Below, piece after piece: positions 1-8,836 of a stretch of 64,000 nucleotides of DNA (positions are counted from its first letter, which is position 1; every line of letters begins with the position of its first letter). The notes below the pieces were generated by a model. It was not told the DNA's origin, did not search any database, and saw only the letters and a program-made list of their open reading frames with translations. Source of the stretch: Anianabacter salinae (GTDB lineage Bacteria; Pseudomonadota; Alphaproteobacteria; Rhodobacterales; Rhodobacteraceae); assembly GCF_019061145.1 (NCBI RefSeq), contig NZ_JAHQZS010000005.1, positions 248,001 through 312,000 on the forward strand. Direction: 5' to 3'. The position numbers and the translations under genes were made by a program.

Positions 1-657
1 GACGCCCCAGCGGCCGCCCGACGCCGACAGCATGTCGGCAAGGATCTTGAAGCCGTCGGTCTGCAGCCCGGTCACGATCTGGTTGAACGACGCGCGGCGG
101 ACCATGAAGAAGCCCGACATCGGATCGGTCGCGGTGATCCGCAGGAATCGCCGCGCCAGTCCGGTCGCCATGTCGCTGCCCCACTTGCGCAGCGGCGACA
201 GGCCCGATCCCGCCGATCCGCCCTCGGCGTTGCGGGTGCCGATGACAAGGTCGGTCCCGGGATCCCGGAACTTGTCGAACATCGCGGGCAGGATGCGCTC
301 GTCGTGCTGAAGGTCGGCGTCGATCACGGCGACAACGGGCGAAATCGCGGACAGCATCCCCTCGATGCAGGCGCCCGCAAGCCCGCGCCGCCCGATCCGG
401 TGCAGCACGCGCACGCGCCCGTCTTCTTGCCCGACAGAGGCAACCTCGGCGGCGGTGCCGTCGGGGCTGTCATCGTCGACGAACACGACTTCCCAGCGGA
501 TACCGTGCAGTGCGTCTGCCAACAGGGCCACAAGCGGGCGGACGTTGTCGCGCTCATTGTAGGTGGGCACAACGATCGTCAGTTCCGGGATCGCAGTGAT
601 GGGGGTGTCTTTTGTCATGTCGCGGCGCGTCAAAGCACCCTGCGCCGCATTTGTCAC
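1..657 (-). CDS. GT2 polyprenyl-phosphate glycosyltransferase (3' end cut by window)
   Basis: Family 2 glycosyltransferase of the dolichol/undecaprenyl-phosphate mannose or glucose synthase type. It would move a sugar from a nucleotide donor to a polyprenyl phosphate at the membrane. The N-terminus shows IVVPTYNERDN, then VVFVDDDSPDGT and AVIDADLQHDE (the Asp-rich donor and metal site), and later DPMSGFFMVRR, all typical of this group. Only 219 codons are visible, so a C-terminal GtrA-like membrane domain may lie outside the window. I chose the GTG at 657 because a strong AGGGGG Shine-Dalgarno lies about 9 nt upstream. An in-frame ATG at 618 is the alternative but has no good ribosome site. 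It lies just downstream of the LacI-type gene on the same strand. Confidence 0.85.
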   Translation of the reverse strand, partial: MTNAAQGALTRRDMTKDTPITAIPELTIVVPTYNERDNVRPLVALLADALHGIRWEVVFVDDDSPDGTAAEVASVGQEDGRVRVLHRIGRRGLAGACIEGMLSAISPVVAVIDADLQHDERILPAMFDKFRDPGTDLVIGTRNAEGGSAGSGLSPLRKWGSDMATGLARRFLRITATDPMSGFFMVRRASFNQIVTGLQTDGFKILADMLSASGGRWGV

Positions 658-681
658 GGGCCAATTCCCCCTGAACGCAGC

Positions 682-1719
682 CTAGCGCCGCAGCGTATCG
701 CCAAAGCTGAGCGTCGGCGTCAACACGATGCGGTCCGGCGGCGGCTCTCCGCCCGCGTCGAGGGCGCGGCGCGCGATGATCTCGGCGGCCTTGCGCCCGA
801 TCTCGGCCCGGCACGCGTCCATCGTGGCAAGCTGGCGCGGCAGGCCGTCCAGCAACTCGACACCGTTGAACGCGGCAAGTCCGATGCGCCCCGGCACGTC
901 GATGCCCTGATCCAGACAGTAAAGCAGCCCGCCCGCCCCGATCATGTCGTTGGAGTAATACAGGAAATCGAGGTTCGGGCTGCGCGTCAGGATCGTTTCC
1001 GTCATCTCGCGCCCCTTCTTGAGCGCCGATCCGCCTTCGTAGAACTCCTGGTCCGTGACTTCGATGCCTTCCTTGGCCAGCGCCTCGGTGAACCCTTCAA
1101 AGCGTTTGCGGGCTCTGTGGTCGAGCGGCATCTTGGTGCCAAGGAACCCGATCCGGCGATAGCCCTGCGCAATGATTGCCCTTGCCATCTCGCGGCCTGC
1201 GCGGCGGTGGGAAATCCCCACGACCGCATCCTGCGGCTCGCCGTCGGTATCCATGATCTCGACGATGGGAATGCCCGCGCCGCGCAGCATCGCGCGGCTG
1301 GCGTCGGTGTGTTCCAGCCCGGCGATGATGACACCGGACGGCCGCCACGACAGCATCTCGTACAGCACCGCCTCTTCGCGCTCGGGCTTGTAATGGGTCA
1401 GGCCGACCACGGGTTGCAGGGGCGTTTCGTCCAGAACCGCGCTGATCCCGGTCATCACCTCGGGGAAGACCATGTTCGACATCGACGGGATGATGACCGC
1501 GACAAGGTTGACCCGCTGCGACGCCAGCGCCCCGGCGATCTTGTTGGGCACGTAGCCTAGCCGCTTGGCAGTCTCCAGCACGCGCTGCCGCGTCGAATCC
1601 GACACATCGCCCCGGTTCCGCAACACGCGGCTGACCGTCATTTCGCTGACGCCCGACGCTTCGGACACGTCACGAAGGGTGAGGGGGCGGTGATCGGTTT
1701 CGTCGTTCAATGGCGTCAT
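682..1719 (-). CDS. LacI/GntR-family transcriptional regulator
   Basis: Sugar-responsive repressor of the LacI family, 345 aa, the usual length. The N-terminal helix-turn-helix is clear at residues about 13-35 (LRDVSEASGVSEMTVSRVL), followed by the hinge helix (NKIAGALASQRV) and a periplasmic-binding-protein-like sensor domain from about residue 60 to the end. The pattern resembles GntR-type gluconate repressors more than LacI itself, but the ligand cannot be read from sequence. No transport or catabolic operon adjoins it in this window. The only same-strand neighbour is the glycosyltransferase 24 nt downstream, so its targets are probably elsewhere. Confidence 0.85.
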   Translation of the reverse strand: MTPLNDETDHRPLTLRDVSEASGVSEMTVSRVLRNRGDVSDSTRQRVLETAKRLGYVPNKIAGALASQRVNLVAVIIPSMSNMVFPEVMTGISAVLDETPLQPVVGLTHYKPEREEAVLYEMLSWRPSGVIIAGLEHTDASRAMLRGAGIPIVEIMDTDGEPQDAVVGISHRRAGREMARAIIAQGYRRIGFLGTKMPLDHRARKRFEGFTEALAKEGIEVTDQEFYEGGSALKKGREMTETILTRSPNLDFLYYSNDMIGAGGLLYCLDQGIDVPGRIGLAAFNGVELLDGLPRQLATMDACRAEIGRKAAEIIARRALDAGGEPPPDRIVLTPTLSFGDTLRR

Positions 1720-1847
1720 CCCGCATGTTTATTGCGCGACGTTACCGCCATGCCGCGGGCTTGTCCAAGGTCTCGGGCGCCTGCGTGCGCGCCGCGTGAA
1801 ATCCGAGGTTGCCAGACCGCCCGCAAGCCGCGAAAAGAGGGCGGCGT

Positions 1848-1924
1848 GGCCCCGTGGCTCAACTGGATAGAGCAATCCCCTCCTAAGGGATAGGTTGCAG
1901 GTTCAAGTCCTGCCGGGGTCACCA
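1848..1924 (+). tRNA. tRNA-Arg (anticodon CCT)
   Basis: A complete 77-nt cloverleaf can be drawn. The acceptor stem is GGCCCCG with CGGGGTC (one G-U), the D-arm GCTC/GAGC, the anticodon stem ATCCC/GGGAT around loop CTCCTAA, and the T-arm GCAGG/CCTGC around TTCAAGT, followed by discriminator A and an encoded CCA. The anticodon CCT reads AGG arginine codons. The gene sits in the divergent gap between the LacI-type gene and the LuxR-type gene that ends at 1927. Confidence 0.96.
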
Positions 1925-1926
1925 GA

Positions 1927-2568
1927 TCACTCGTCGGGGACCTCGCTCAGCTCGAAACGGTCCTGCTGGCGGCGCGGCGGCGGGACAGGCCCGGTGTCGA
2001 CGTTCGGCAGGTCCAGCTGCGCGACGATTTCCTCGACGAAGAACGTGACGATCTGCTGCCGGGTGGACAATCCGCTCTTGCGGAAGATCGACGAGATCTG
2101 GCTCTTTATCGTTGCCGGAGACGTTCCCCGGATCTCGCTGATCTCCTTGTTGCTGAACCCCTTGATGATCAGAAGCGCAACGGATTTCTCGCTGACCGAA
2201 AGGGCCCAGATCTCGAACTGGTCGTCTATGCGGTCCTGGATCTGGCCCGAAGCAACCGACAGCTGGTCCATGATGCGGTTGCCCCGCGCCACGGTCAGCC
2301 AGAACAGCACGCTACTGAGCGCGAGGCCGGACACGGTGCCGATGACGGCAAGGATCTCGATCAGCTCGACCAGACGCCAGGGCACATCCGGGAACGGCAG
2401 CACGAACAGGTCCGCGACAAGCCGATAGACAAGCGCGGCCACGGCGATGAGCTGCACGGTGATGAAGGCCAGCATCGCTGCGGTCGTCACGCCGATGGTC
2501 AAGCGGCATTTCAGCTTGCGAGAGGCTATTTTCCTGGTGCCGGGCCAGGTGGGCACACGCACCTTCAC
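1927..2568 (-). CDS. Membrane-anchored LuxR-type HTH regulator
   Basis: A 213-aa protein with two hydrophobic segments near the N-terminus (about residues 24-46 and 60-85) joined by a short loop, then a cytoplasmic LuxR/GerE helix-turn-helix in the C-terminal half. Key HTH segments are LSVSEKSVALLIIKGFSNKE, TSPATIKSQISSIFRK and STRQQIVTFF. There is no receiver or autoinducer domain, so sensing presumably runs through the membrane hairpin or a partner. I chose the GTG at 2568 because it overlaps the stop of the upstream exported-protein gene (GTGA) and follows GGAG. The upstream open frame before it only shadows that gene. The tight overlap argues that the exported protein and the regulator work together. 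The architecture echoes one-component membrane regulators such as ToxR, but with the HTH at the opposite end. Target unknown. Confidence 0.8.
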   Translation of the reverse strand: MKVRVPTWPGTRKIASRKLKCRLTIGVTTAAMLAFITVQLIAVAALVYRLVADLFVLPFPDVPWRLVELIEILAVIGTVSGLALSSVLFWLTVARGNRIMDQLSVASGQIQDRIDDQFEIWALSVSEKSVALLIIKGFSNKEISEIRGTSPATIKSQISSIFRKSGLSTRQQIVTFFVEEIVAQLDLPNVDTGPVPPPRRQQDRFELSEVPDE

Positions 2569-2906
2569 CACAGGCTCCAGCCGGTGTTCTCGAAAGGATC
2601 GGGACTTCTGGTGACCCGGTCGAGCAACAGGCTGCCATCGGACTTGCGGATCACGAGTTCGCGCAGTTCCGTTGGGCTCTGTGCGGTGACCTGGATCCGG
2701 TTGAGCAGCGTGTTGCGGACATTGACGATCCGGTAGCCCTCGCGCCCCAGGGCGTCGATGATCGACAGATAGCTGTATTGGCACTCGGCCGTCGGGGTGG
2801 GGCAATACTGAGTTGCATCGAGGCGGTCATCCGCCTTCGCCATCGGGGCGAGCATCAGGCTCGCTGCGAAGACGACCATGGATCTGTATCCCGTCATCTG
2901 TGGCAT
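2565..2906 (-). CDS. Small exported protein paired with membrane LuxR-type regulator
   Basis: A 113-aa protein with a cleavable signal peptide (MTGYRSMVVFAASLMLAPMAKA followed by DD). The mature part has two Cys (CPTPTAEC), possibly a disulfide, then a compact alpha/beta stretch. The portion from IDALGREGYRIVNVRN to TELRELVIRK resembles a PepSY-like fold by eye, which is weak evidence. The ATG at 2906 has AGAGGG about 6 nt upstream, and an in-frame ATG three codons later is also possible. The stop overlaps the start of the membrane regulator downstream, so the two are co-translated. A periplasmic sensor or modulator of that regulator is the natural inference. No named family recognised. Confidence 0.75.
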   Translation of the reverse strand: MPQMTGYRSMVVFAASLMLAPMAKADDRLDATQYCPTPTAECQYSYLSIIDALGREGYRIVNVRNTLLNRIQVTAQSPTELRELVIRKSDGSLLLDRVTRSPDPFENTGWSLW

Positions 2907-3220
2907 TTTTCCCTCTCTCGCGCGGGCGCAGCCTGACCGGACCAAATCGGCCCGGCTCCTGTCGCGCACCGCAACCCCCATCCCCACCTTTCCCTAGGGA
3001 AGCCTTTCGCACAATACTAATTTGATCACGATTCATAATACCTATGGGTGAATCATACCTTTGGGGGATGGCCATAGGTCATTGAAAAGCATCGTATTCA
3101 TCTTGCGTGGGTAACGGGAAAACATTCGATCCAAAGATCACTGACTATCGCACCGAGATTTTTGGCATGACCGGCCGGGGGCTTGCCTGCGCGAGAAGCT
3201 TATCAAATGAGGAAACGAAC
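2907..3220. other. Divergent intergenic region between exported-protein operon and collagen-like gene
   Basis: This 314-nt gap carries no convincing gene. Its right half (about 3010-3110) is distinctly more AT-rich than its surroundings and probably holds the promoters for both directions. It contains three copies of an ACCTWTGG-type element, listed separately. The remainder shows nothing I can assign. Confidence 0.6.
3040..3079. promoter_or_regulatory. Triple ACCTWTGG element, candidate operator
   Basis: ACCTATGG at 3040-3047, ACCTTTGG at 3057-3064 and the inverted copy CCATAGGT at 3072-3079. Spacings are about 17 and 15 bp, so the copies fall on roughly the same DNA face. They lie in the AT-rich divergent region between the LuxR-type regulator operon and the collagen-like gene. 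An HTH regulator such as its own neighbour could bind here. This is inference from position. Confidence 0.45.
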
Positions 3221-4003
3221 ATGACTTTGGATTTTCGCAACAGGGGCCCCGCGCGCTCCATGCTCCCCAACAAGCGCACCCTTCTTCTGGCTGGTTGCGT
3301 CGCGGCCTCGGCTGCTGTCTTCGGCCTTCGGGCAGATGCACAGCTGCTTGGCGGTGGTGGACTCGACCTTGGGATCGTCTCGGTCGGAACGGGTGACGGG
3401 CTCAACGTGGGCGTCGATCTCGGGAATGTCGGCGCGGACGTGAACGTTGGTAGCAGCAGCGGCAACCTTGCCGACGTGAATGCCAATCTTGGCGGCGATG
3501 ATGGCCTTGGCGTCGGTGTTCAGGCCGTCGGGCCTGAGGGTCTGGTCGATGTCGACGTGACGTCGCCCAGCGGGACACCCGGTGCTCCCGGCACGCCTGG
3601 CACCCCCGGAACTCCGGGTAATCCCGGCACGCCTGGAGCTCCCGGCACGCCCGGTGCTCCTGGAACGCCCGGTATGAACGGTCTCAACGGGACTGGAGGA
3701 GACCCCTTCCGCACAGCAAACGGCGTGCGTCCGATGGGCGGCGGTATCGGCGGATGCGGCGGTGGCAACACCGACGCCTACAACGGCATGGCGCTTGTCG
3801 GATCGGATGGCCAAGTTCTTGGAACCATCACCGGCGCCGTCATCCAGGGAGGGTTGTCGATTGCCGCCCTCCGCTTCCAGACCAACCCGAGTGTGACCGG
3901 CAGCTCGCGCTGTGCCCAGGTCAACAACGGCAACTTCGACATCGGACAAGGGCGAGTGACCGCGAACGTGTCAGCGGCTTCCGTTACCCGAGCTGCTCGC
4001 TGA
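3221..4003 (+). CDS. Secreted collagen-like protein
   Basis: A 260-aa exported protein. A twin-hydrophobic signal sequence ends near LRADAQ (about residues 15-40). Next comes a Gly/Val/Asp-rich domain with repeated LGNVGADVNVG-like units (about 42-105), then about eleven uninterrupted Gly-X-Y triplets rich in GTP, GAP and GNP (about residues 116-150), and a C-terminal domain with two Cys. A collagen-type triple helix in a bacterial surface or extracellular protein is the reading. I chose the ATG at 3221 because GAGGAAACGAAC precedes it. Longer upstream in-frame starts lack a ribosome site. It is followed by a strong terminator, so it is monocistronic. It sits between two regulator/exported-protein operons, which suggests regulated surface expression. 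Confidence 0.8.
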   Translation: MTLDFRNRGPARSMLPNKRTLLLAGCVAASAAVFGLRADAQLLGGGGLDLGIVSVGTGDGLNVGVDLGNVGADVNVGSSSGNLADVNANLGGDDGLGVGVQAVGPEGLVDVDVTSPSGTPGAPGTPGTPGTPGNPGTPGAPGTPGAPGTPGMNGLNGTGGDPFRTANGVRPMGGGIGGCGGGNTDAYNGMALVGSDGQVLGTITGAVIQGGLSIAALRFQTNPSVTGSSRCAQVNNGNFDIGQGRVTANVSAASVTRAAR

Positions 4004-4041
4004 TACCCCCCAACCACCCCGCAGCGGCGCACGCGCCTTGG

Positions 4042-4075
4042 AACGGGTCGCCTTCGGGCGGCCCGTTTTTTCTTT
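4042..4075 (+). terminator. Rho-independent terminator after collagen-like gene
   Basis: An 11-bp stem (AACGGGTCGCC with GGCGGCCCGTT, one G-U) closes on a UUCG tetraloop and is followed by a T-run. It lies 38 nt after the stop codon. Confidence 0.9.
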
Positions 4076-4186
4076 AGTCCTCCGGTATGACTGGCCGTTT
4101 GTCCCCCCCATCGGCGGATTGGGACCAAGGCGCGATGGGGTGAAAAAAGGTTCTCAGCGTGGGGGCGCTTGAAATGGGACGAGACA

Positions 4187-4771
4187 ATGAAGGATTACCT
4201 TGATGAGCCGGTGCGGCACCAATCGAAGCTTGCGTCTTCGGCGCGGACGCTTGCCGGGCTGTTCAGCGCACGAAAGCATGACCGTCACAACGGATCTCTG
4301 GTCGAGGCAGTTGCGACGCGCGGCGTAGAGCAAGCATTGCTGCACACCGGCCCGATGCCGCCCTGGACGGCGCAGGCGTCTCTTACGGTGGTCGGTCCCT
4401 GCGGCACGCCGTTCCTGTCGCCCCGCACCGAATTTTCCACTGCGTTCCGGTCCGCGCGCCGCGTGGACAGCCTTGGGGACTGCGCAAGGGTTGTCGGCCC
4501 GACAACGGGCTTGATCCGTGTGGTCGCCGTCGATGTGGATGGCCTTGGCATCGGGGCATCCCTGATCGACGACCTTGCCGCCATGAGGCGGATGGCTCCC
4601 GAGCTTCTGGTCGTGCTGGGCTCGACGGATTTCGCGCGGCATGACTTCTCTGCCGAACGCATGCCGATTGCAGATGCCTCGGTGCGGCTGCCTGCCTCGC
4701 GGACGGTGCTGGGGCTGGCGCTGTGCGCGGCACGCACGAACCGTGCCATCCGCCGCTGCGCCAACGTGTGA
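4187..4771 (+). CDS. Unrecognised protein with degenerate receiver-like C-terminus
   Basis: A 194-aa soluble protein with no signal peptide. The first 60 residues are basic and unassigned. From about residue 75 the pattern LTVVGPCGTPF, then VVAVDVDGLG, DLAAMRRMAPELLVVLGST and ADASVRLPAS resembles the beta-alpha succession of a response-regulator receiver. An Asp sits near the phospho-acceptor position, but Arg replaces the usual C-terminal Lys. If the resemblance is real, this is a pseudo-receiver unlikely to take part in normal phosphorelay. Start ATG 4187; a TTG 18 nt upstream (4169) with GGGGG nearby is an equal alternative. It lies in the block flanked by the two membrane-regulator modules. 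Function unknown. Confidence 0.6.
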   Translation: MKDYLDEPVRHQSKLASSARTLAGLFSARKHDRHNGSLVEAVATRGVEQALLHTGPMPPWTAQASLTVVGPCGTPFLSPRTEFSTAFRSARRVDSLGDCARVVGPTTGLIRVVAVDVDGLGIGASLIDDLAAMRRMAPELLVVLGSTDFARHDFSAERMPIADASVRLPASRTVLGLALCAARTNRAIRRCANV

Positions 4772-4860
4772 CCGCCGACGTTAACGAGCCGCAAAGTTTC
4801 CTTTTGAGGAATCCCCGCTTGTCACCTATTCGTCGAGCGGGGGCCGGGTGCAGCACAGCG

Positions 4861-5199
4861 ATGAGTTTCGCAGAGGTCGAAGCGCGGACGAATTTCGTGG
4901 TCGAACGACTTGTGTCGTCCGGCGATGACTCGCGCTCTGTGGTCCGCGACCTTGCCAAGGCATGGCCCGACACGCGCGCGCTGGCGCTGGTGTTTGCACT
5001 GACGGATGCGGCGGCACGGATCGAGACCCTGTTCGACAGCGAAACGGAATCGCGGGCCGCAGCGCGCACCGGATACCGGCTTGCCGCGCTCCTGGCCGCT
5101 GACGTCTACGCTATCGAAGCCTCGGGGATCGCGCCGGTCGGAGTGTCCGACCTGCAGCGCTACTGGCACGAGGTCGATCCCTATTTCCTGACCCTCTAG
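4861..5199 (+). CDS. Unrecognised helical cytoplasmic protein
   Basis: A 112-aa acidic protein predicted by eye to be mostly helical, starting MSFAEVEARTNFVVERL and ending DLQRYWHEVDPYFLTL, with no signal peptide or membrane segment. The ATG at 4861 has no clear Shine-Dalgarno, and upstream in-frame sequence is less gene-like. It follows the pseudo-receiver gene by 89 nt on the same strand and ends one base before the stop of the convergent winged-helix regulator. Codon use is typical of the window, which supports it as a real gene. I do not recognise a family. A role linked to the neighbouring regulators is only guilt by association. Confidence 0.5.
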   Translation: MSFAEVEARTNFVVERLVSSGDDSRSVVRDLAKAWPDTRALALVFALTDAAARIETLFDSETESRAAARTGYRLAALLAADVYAIEASGIAPVGVSDLQRYWHEVDPYFLTL

Positions 5200-5200
5200 G

Positions 5201-5905
5201 TCACAGCATGCGGATCACGGCCTTGTCGATCGACAGCATGTAGCCGCGCCGGGCGATGTTCTTTATCAGCAATTCGCTGACCATCTGGTTTCCCAGCGTG
5301 TCACGCAGCCGCTTGATCCGGGTCGCGCCCGCCGCCTCGTCGCAATCGACGACCGACCGCCCGGAGATCACCGACTCGATCTCGGCGCCCGACAGGACAT
5401 CCTCGTCCATCCGCGCCTCGGCCAGCACGGCGAGGGTTTCGATGGCGGCCTCTGTCAGGGCAAATTCCATGTTGTTGAGATACACCTTGCGCTCGTCACG
5501 GCTGATGATGAGCGACGACACCTGGATGCCCGACCGCTCGATCTCGCCCATGCGGCGGTTGAGAGTGACGATGGTCAGAAGAAACACCAGCGTCGCGATC
5601 AGCAGCGCGGCCGCGAACACCAGCAGGATGAAGATAACCAGCTGATACGAGGTGATGACTTCGGCAAAGGTCGTGCCGGACTGCGCCAGAACCTCCAGCA
5701 GCTTGATCTCGGCTTCCGAGGTCAGGTTGTCGTTCTCGACAAAGATCCGCTCGACCCGTTCGTTGAAGACGTTCGCGTCGGGCAGGCTGAGATACAGAAG
5801 CGCGCCCGAGATCACGAACAGCGCGACGATGGACGCGATGCCGACCACCACGATCCGCCCGGCGGACCGGCGGGTGGCCACCGTGTCGATGTCGTCTCCC
5901 GTCAC
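5201..5905 (-). CDS. Membrane-anchored OmpR-type winged-helix regulator
   Basis: A 234-aa protein. TM1 is at about residues 17-38, a periplasmic loop of about 45 residues follows (DANVFNERVERIFVENDNLT and onward), TM2 is at about 87-112, and a cytoplasmic OmpR/PhoB-like winged helix fills about 125-230. The wing pattern is seen in LIISRDERKVYLNNMEFALT, ATRIKRLRDTLGNQ and NIARRGYMLS. There is no receiver domain. The GTG start at 5905 follows GAGAGGAA and lies 3 nt after the stop of the upstream exported-protein gene. Exported protein followed by membrane-HTH repeats the 1927-2906 module with a different HTH class, implying a common signalling design. ToxR and CadC have the reverse order (HTH first). 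Signal and targets unknown. Confidence 0.8.
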   Translation of the reverse strand: MTGDDIDTVATRRSAGRIVVVGIASIVALFVISGALLYLSLPDANVFNERVERIFVENDNLTSEAEIKLLEVLAQSGTTFAEVITSYQLVIFILLVFAAALLIATLVFLLTIVTLNRRMGEIERSGIQVSSLIISRDERKVYLNNMEFALTEAAIETLAVLAEARMDEDVLSGAEIESVISGRSVVDCDEAAGATRIKRLRDTLGNQMVSELLIKNIARRGYMLSIDKAVIRML

Positions 5906-5908
5906 GCG

Positions 5909-6148
5909 CTATTCCTCTCGCACGGACACGATGGTCAAAAGCGTCCAGCCCTGCGATGCCAGTTGCCCGGCCACATAGTCCCGGACATCGGCCCGCGTGC
6001 AGGTTTCCGACGGCACCGCCATCTCACCGTAGTCGAGCCGCAGGGGGTCGTCCATCTTGGCCTTGTAGGCCGCGATGCAGGCCGCGTGGGCCGGTGAGCT
6101 GAGCGTGAGGGCAAGGCCAAGCGCGAGAAGGAGGATGCGATGTTTCAT
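5909..6148 (-). CDS. Small exported protein paired with membrane winged-helix regulator
   Basis: A 79-aa protein starting MKHRILLLALGLALTLSSPA with a signal peptide cleaved after AHA. The mature part of about 57 residues has two Cys (ACIAAYK and SETCTRAD) that could form a disulfide, and ends QGWTLLTIVSVREE. I chose the ATG at 6148 because it begins the signal peptide directly. A TTG 36 nt upstream would add residues before it. It is separated from the membrane regulator by 3 nt. Size, export and position parallel the other exported-protein/regulator pair at 2565-2906. Likely a periplasmic input or modulator for the regulator. No family recognised. Confidence 0.65.
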   Translation of the reverse strand: MKHRILLLALGLALTLSSPAHAACIAAYKAKMDDPLRLDYGEMAVPSETCTRADVRDYVAGQLASQGWTLLTIVSVREE

Positions 6149-6318
6149 GCCGACGAAGATGCTGCGTGCCGCCTGGATATTCAATATCGCAAGGGGTTTG
6201 GCCGCTTGTTATCCGATAGCAGTGGGGCGTTATTGCCTAACTTCGGGGGTCGGCCCAGCTTGAACGCCATGACGGACACGTCCCTGTCCGACCGCGTTCA
6301 CCAGAAAGGAACAACCCC

Positions 6319-6750
6319 ATGTTCAAGACCTTCAAACTCCCGCGCCTGATCGCCACCGGCGCCCTGTCGCTTGCGCTTGCGATGGGTGCGGTCGCCCCGA
6401 CCCCGGCGCAGGCGGATGACAACTTCCGCAACTTCGCGCTTGGCGCTGCGGGGATCATCGTGCTTGGCACCATCCTGAACGAGCAGCAGCGCCGCCAAGG
6501 CAACTACGGCCACGTCAACCGTGCCCCCCAGCGCCAGCACGTCGCACCGCAGCGGCCGCACCGCGCCGCCGTTCTTCCCGCGCGCTGCATCCGCGGACAT
6601 GGCCGCAACGGTTATGTCGCCGCGCCCTGCCTGCGCCACTCGGGCTACCGCGTGAACGCGCTGCCGAACCAGTGCCGCGTCCAGGTGCGCGGCGGGCCGA
6701 ACGGCTTTGGCCTCGGTTGCCTGCGCCGCAGCGGCTATCAATTCGGCTGA
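6319..6750 (+). CDS. Secreted cysteine-containing small protein
   Basis: A 143-aa protein with a signal peptide ending PTPAQA (about residue 32). A short hydrophobic stretch (FALGAAGIIVLGTIL) follows, then a basic Arg/His/Gln-rich linker, then a C-terminal domain with four Cys in two related units (ARCIRG...PCLRHSGY and NQCRVQ...GCLRRSGY). The repeat suggests two small disulfide-bonded modules. AAGGAACAACCCC gives a good ribosome site. It is followed by a terminator and is transcribed away from the winged-helix module. No functional family recognised. The pattern looks like roseobacter periplasmic proteins of unknown role. Confidence 0.7.
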   Translation: MFKTFKLPRLIATGALSLALAMGAVAPTPAQADDNFRNFALGAAGIIVLGTILNEQQRRQGNYGHVNRAPQRQHVAPQRPHRAAVLPARCIRGHGRNGYVAAPCLRHSGYRVNALPNQCRVQVRGGPNGFGLGCLRRSGYQFG

Positions 6751-6797
6751 CCCCGGCCGAGCAGCCCCGTGACGGGTCCCGTCGTCACGGGGGCCAA

Positions 6798-6840
6798 GGG
6801 CAGGCCAGGGTTCCCCGACCCCGGCCTGCCCGTTTTGTCT
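6798..6840 (+). terminator. Rho-independent terminator after secreted protein gene
   Basis: A GC-rich stem GGGCAGGCCAGGG with CCCCGGCCTGCCC (one mismatch) is followed by GTTTTGT. It lies between the secreted-protein gene and rnhB. Confidence 0.75.
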
Positions 6841-6875
6841 TGCCCCTTTGCCGCTGGCACGGCATCCCGGAAGGC

Positions 6876-8698
<1,823 letters not shown>

Positions 8699-8755
8699 GC
8701 CACCCACCAGTTACCGCCGGTGCCTGTGGCCATTTGCGTTCACGGCACCTACCTC

Positions 8756-8786
8756 GCCCCGCCGATCCGTTCGGCGGGGCCTTTTC
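8756..8786 (+). terminator. Rho-independent terminator after ccrM
   Basis: Stem GCCCCGCCGA with TCGGCGGGGC, a 5-nt loop, then CTTTTC. It lies 57 nt after the ccrM stop and ahead of the oxidoreductase gene. Confidence 0.85.
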
Positions 8787-8836
8787 ATGTCTGCGCCCCG
8801 GTCTTAGGTGCGCTGGACATTGGCAAGGAGCATCCC

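Noticed and set aside
304-1560. 418-codon plus-strand open frame over the LacI-type gene
   Set aside because: Antisense to a complete LacI-family protein with an HTH, and its own translation has no recognisable features.
1716-1922. 68-codon open frame antisense to the tRNA, beginning MTPAGLEPATYPLGGDCS
   Set aside because: This is a well-known artefact of reading tRNA genes in reverse. The tRNA cloverleaf is complete, so the frame is not a gene.
3583-3675. Tandem repeat that could be mistaken for a CRISPR array
   Set aside because: The repeat unit is short (9-18 bp), without spacers, and encodes in-frame Gly-X-Y triplets.
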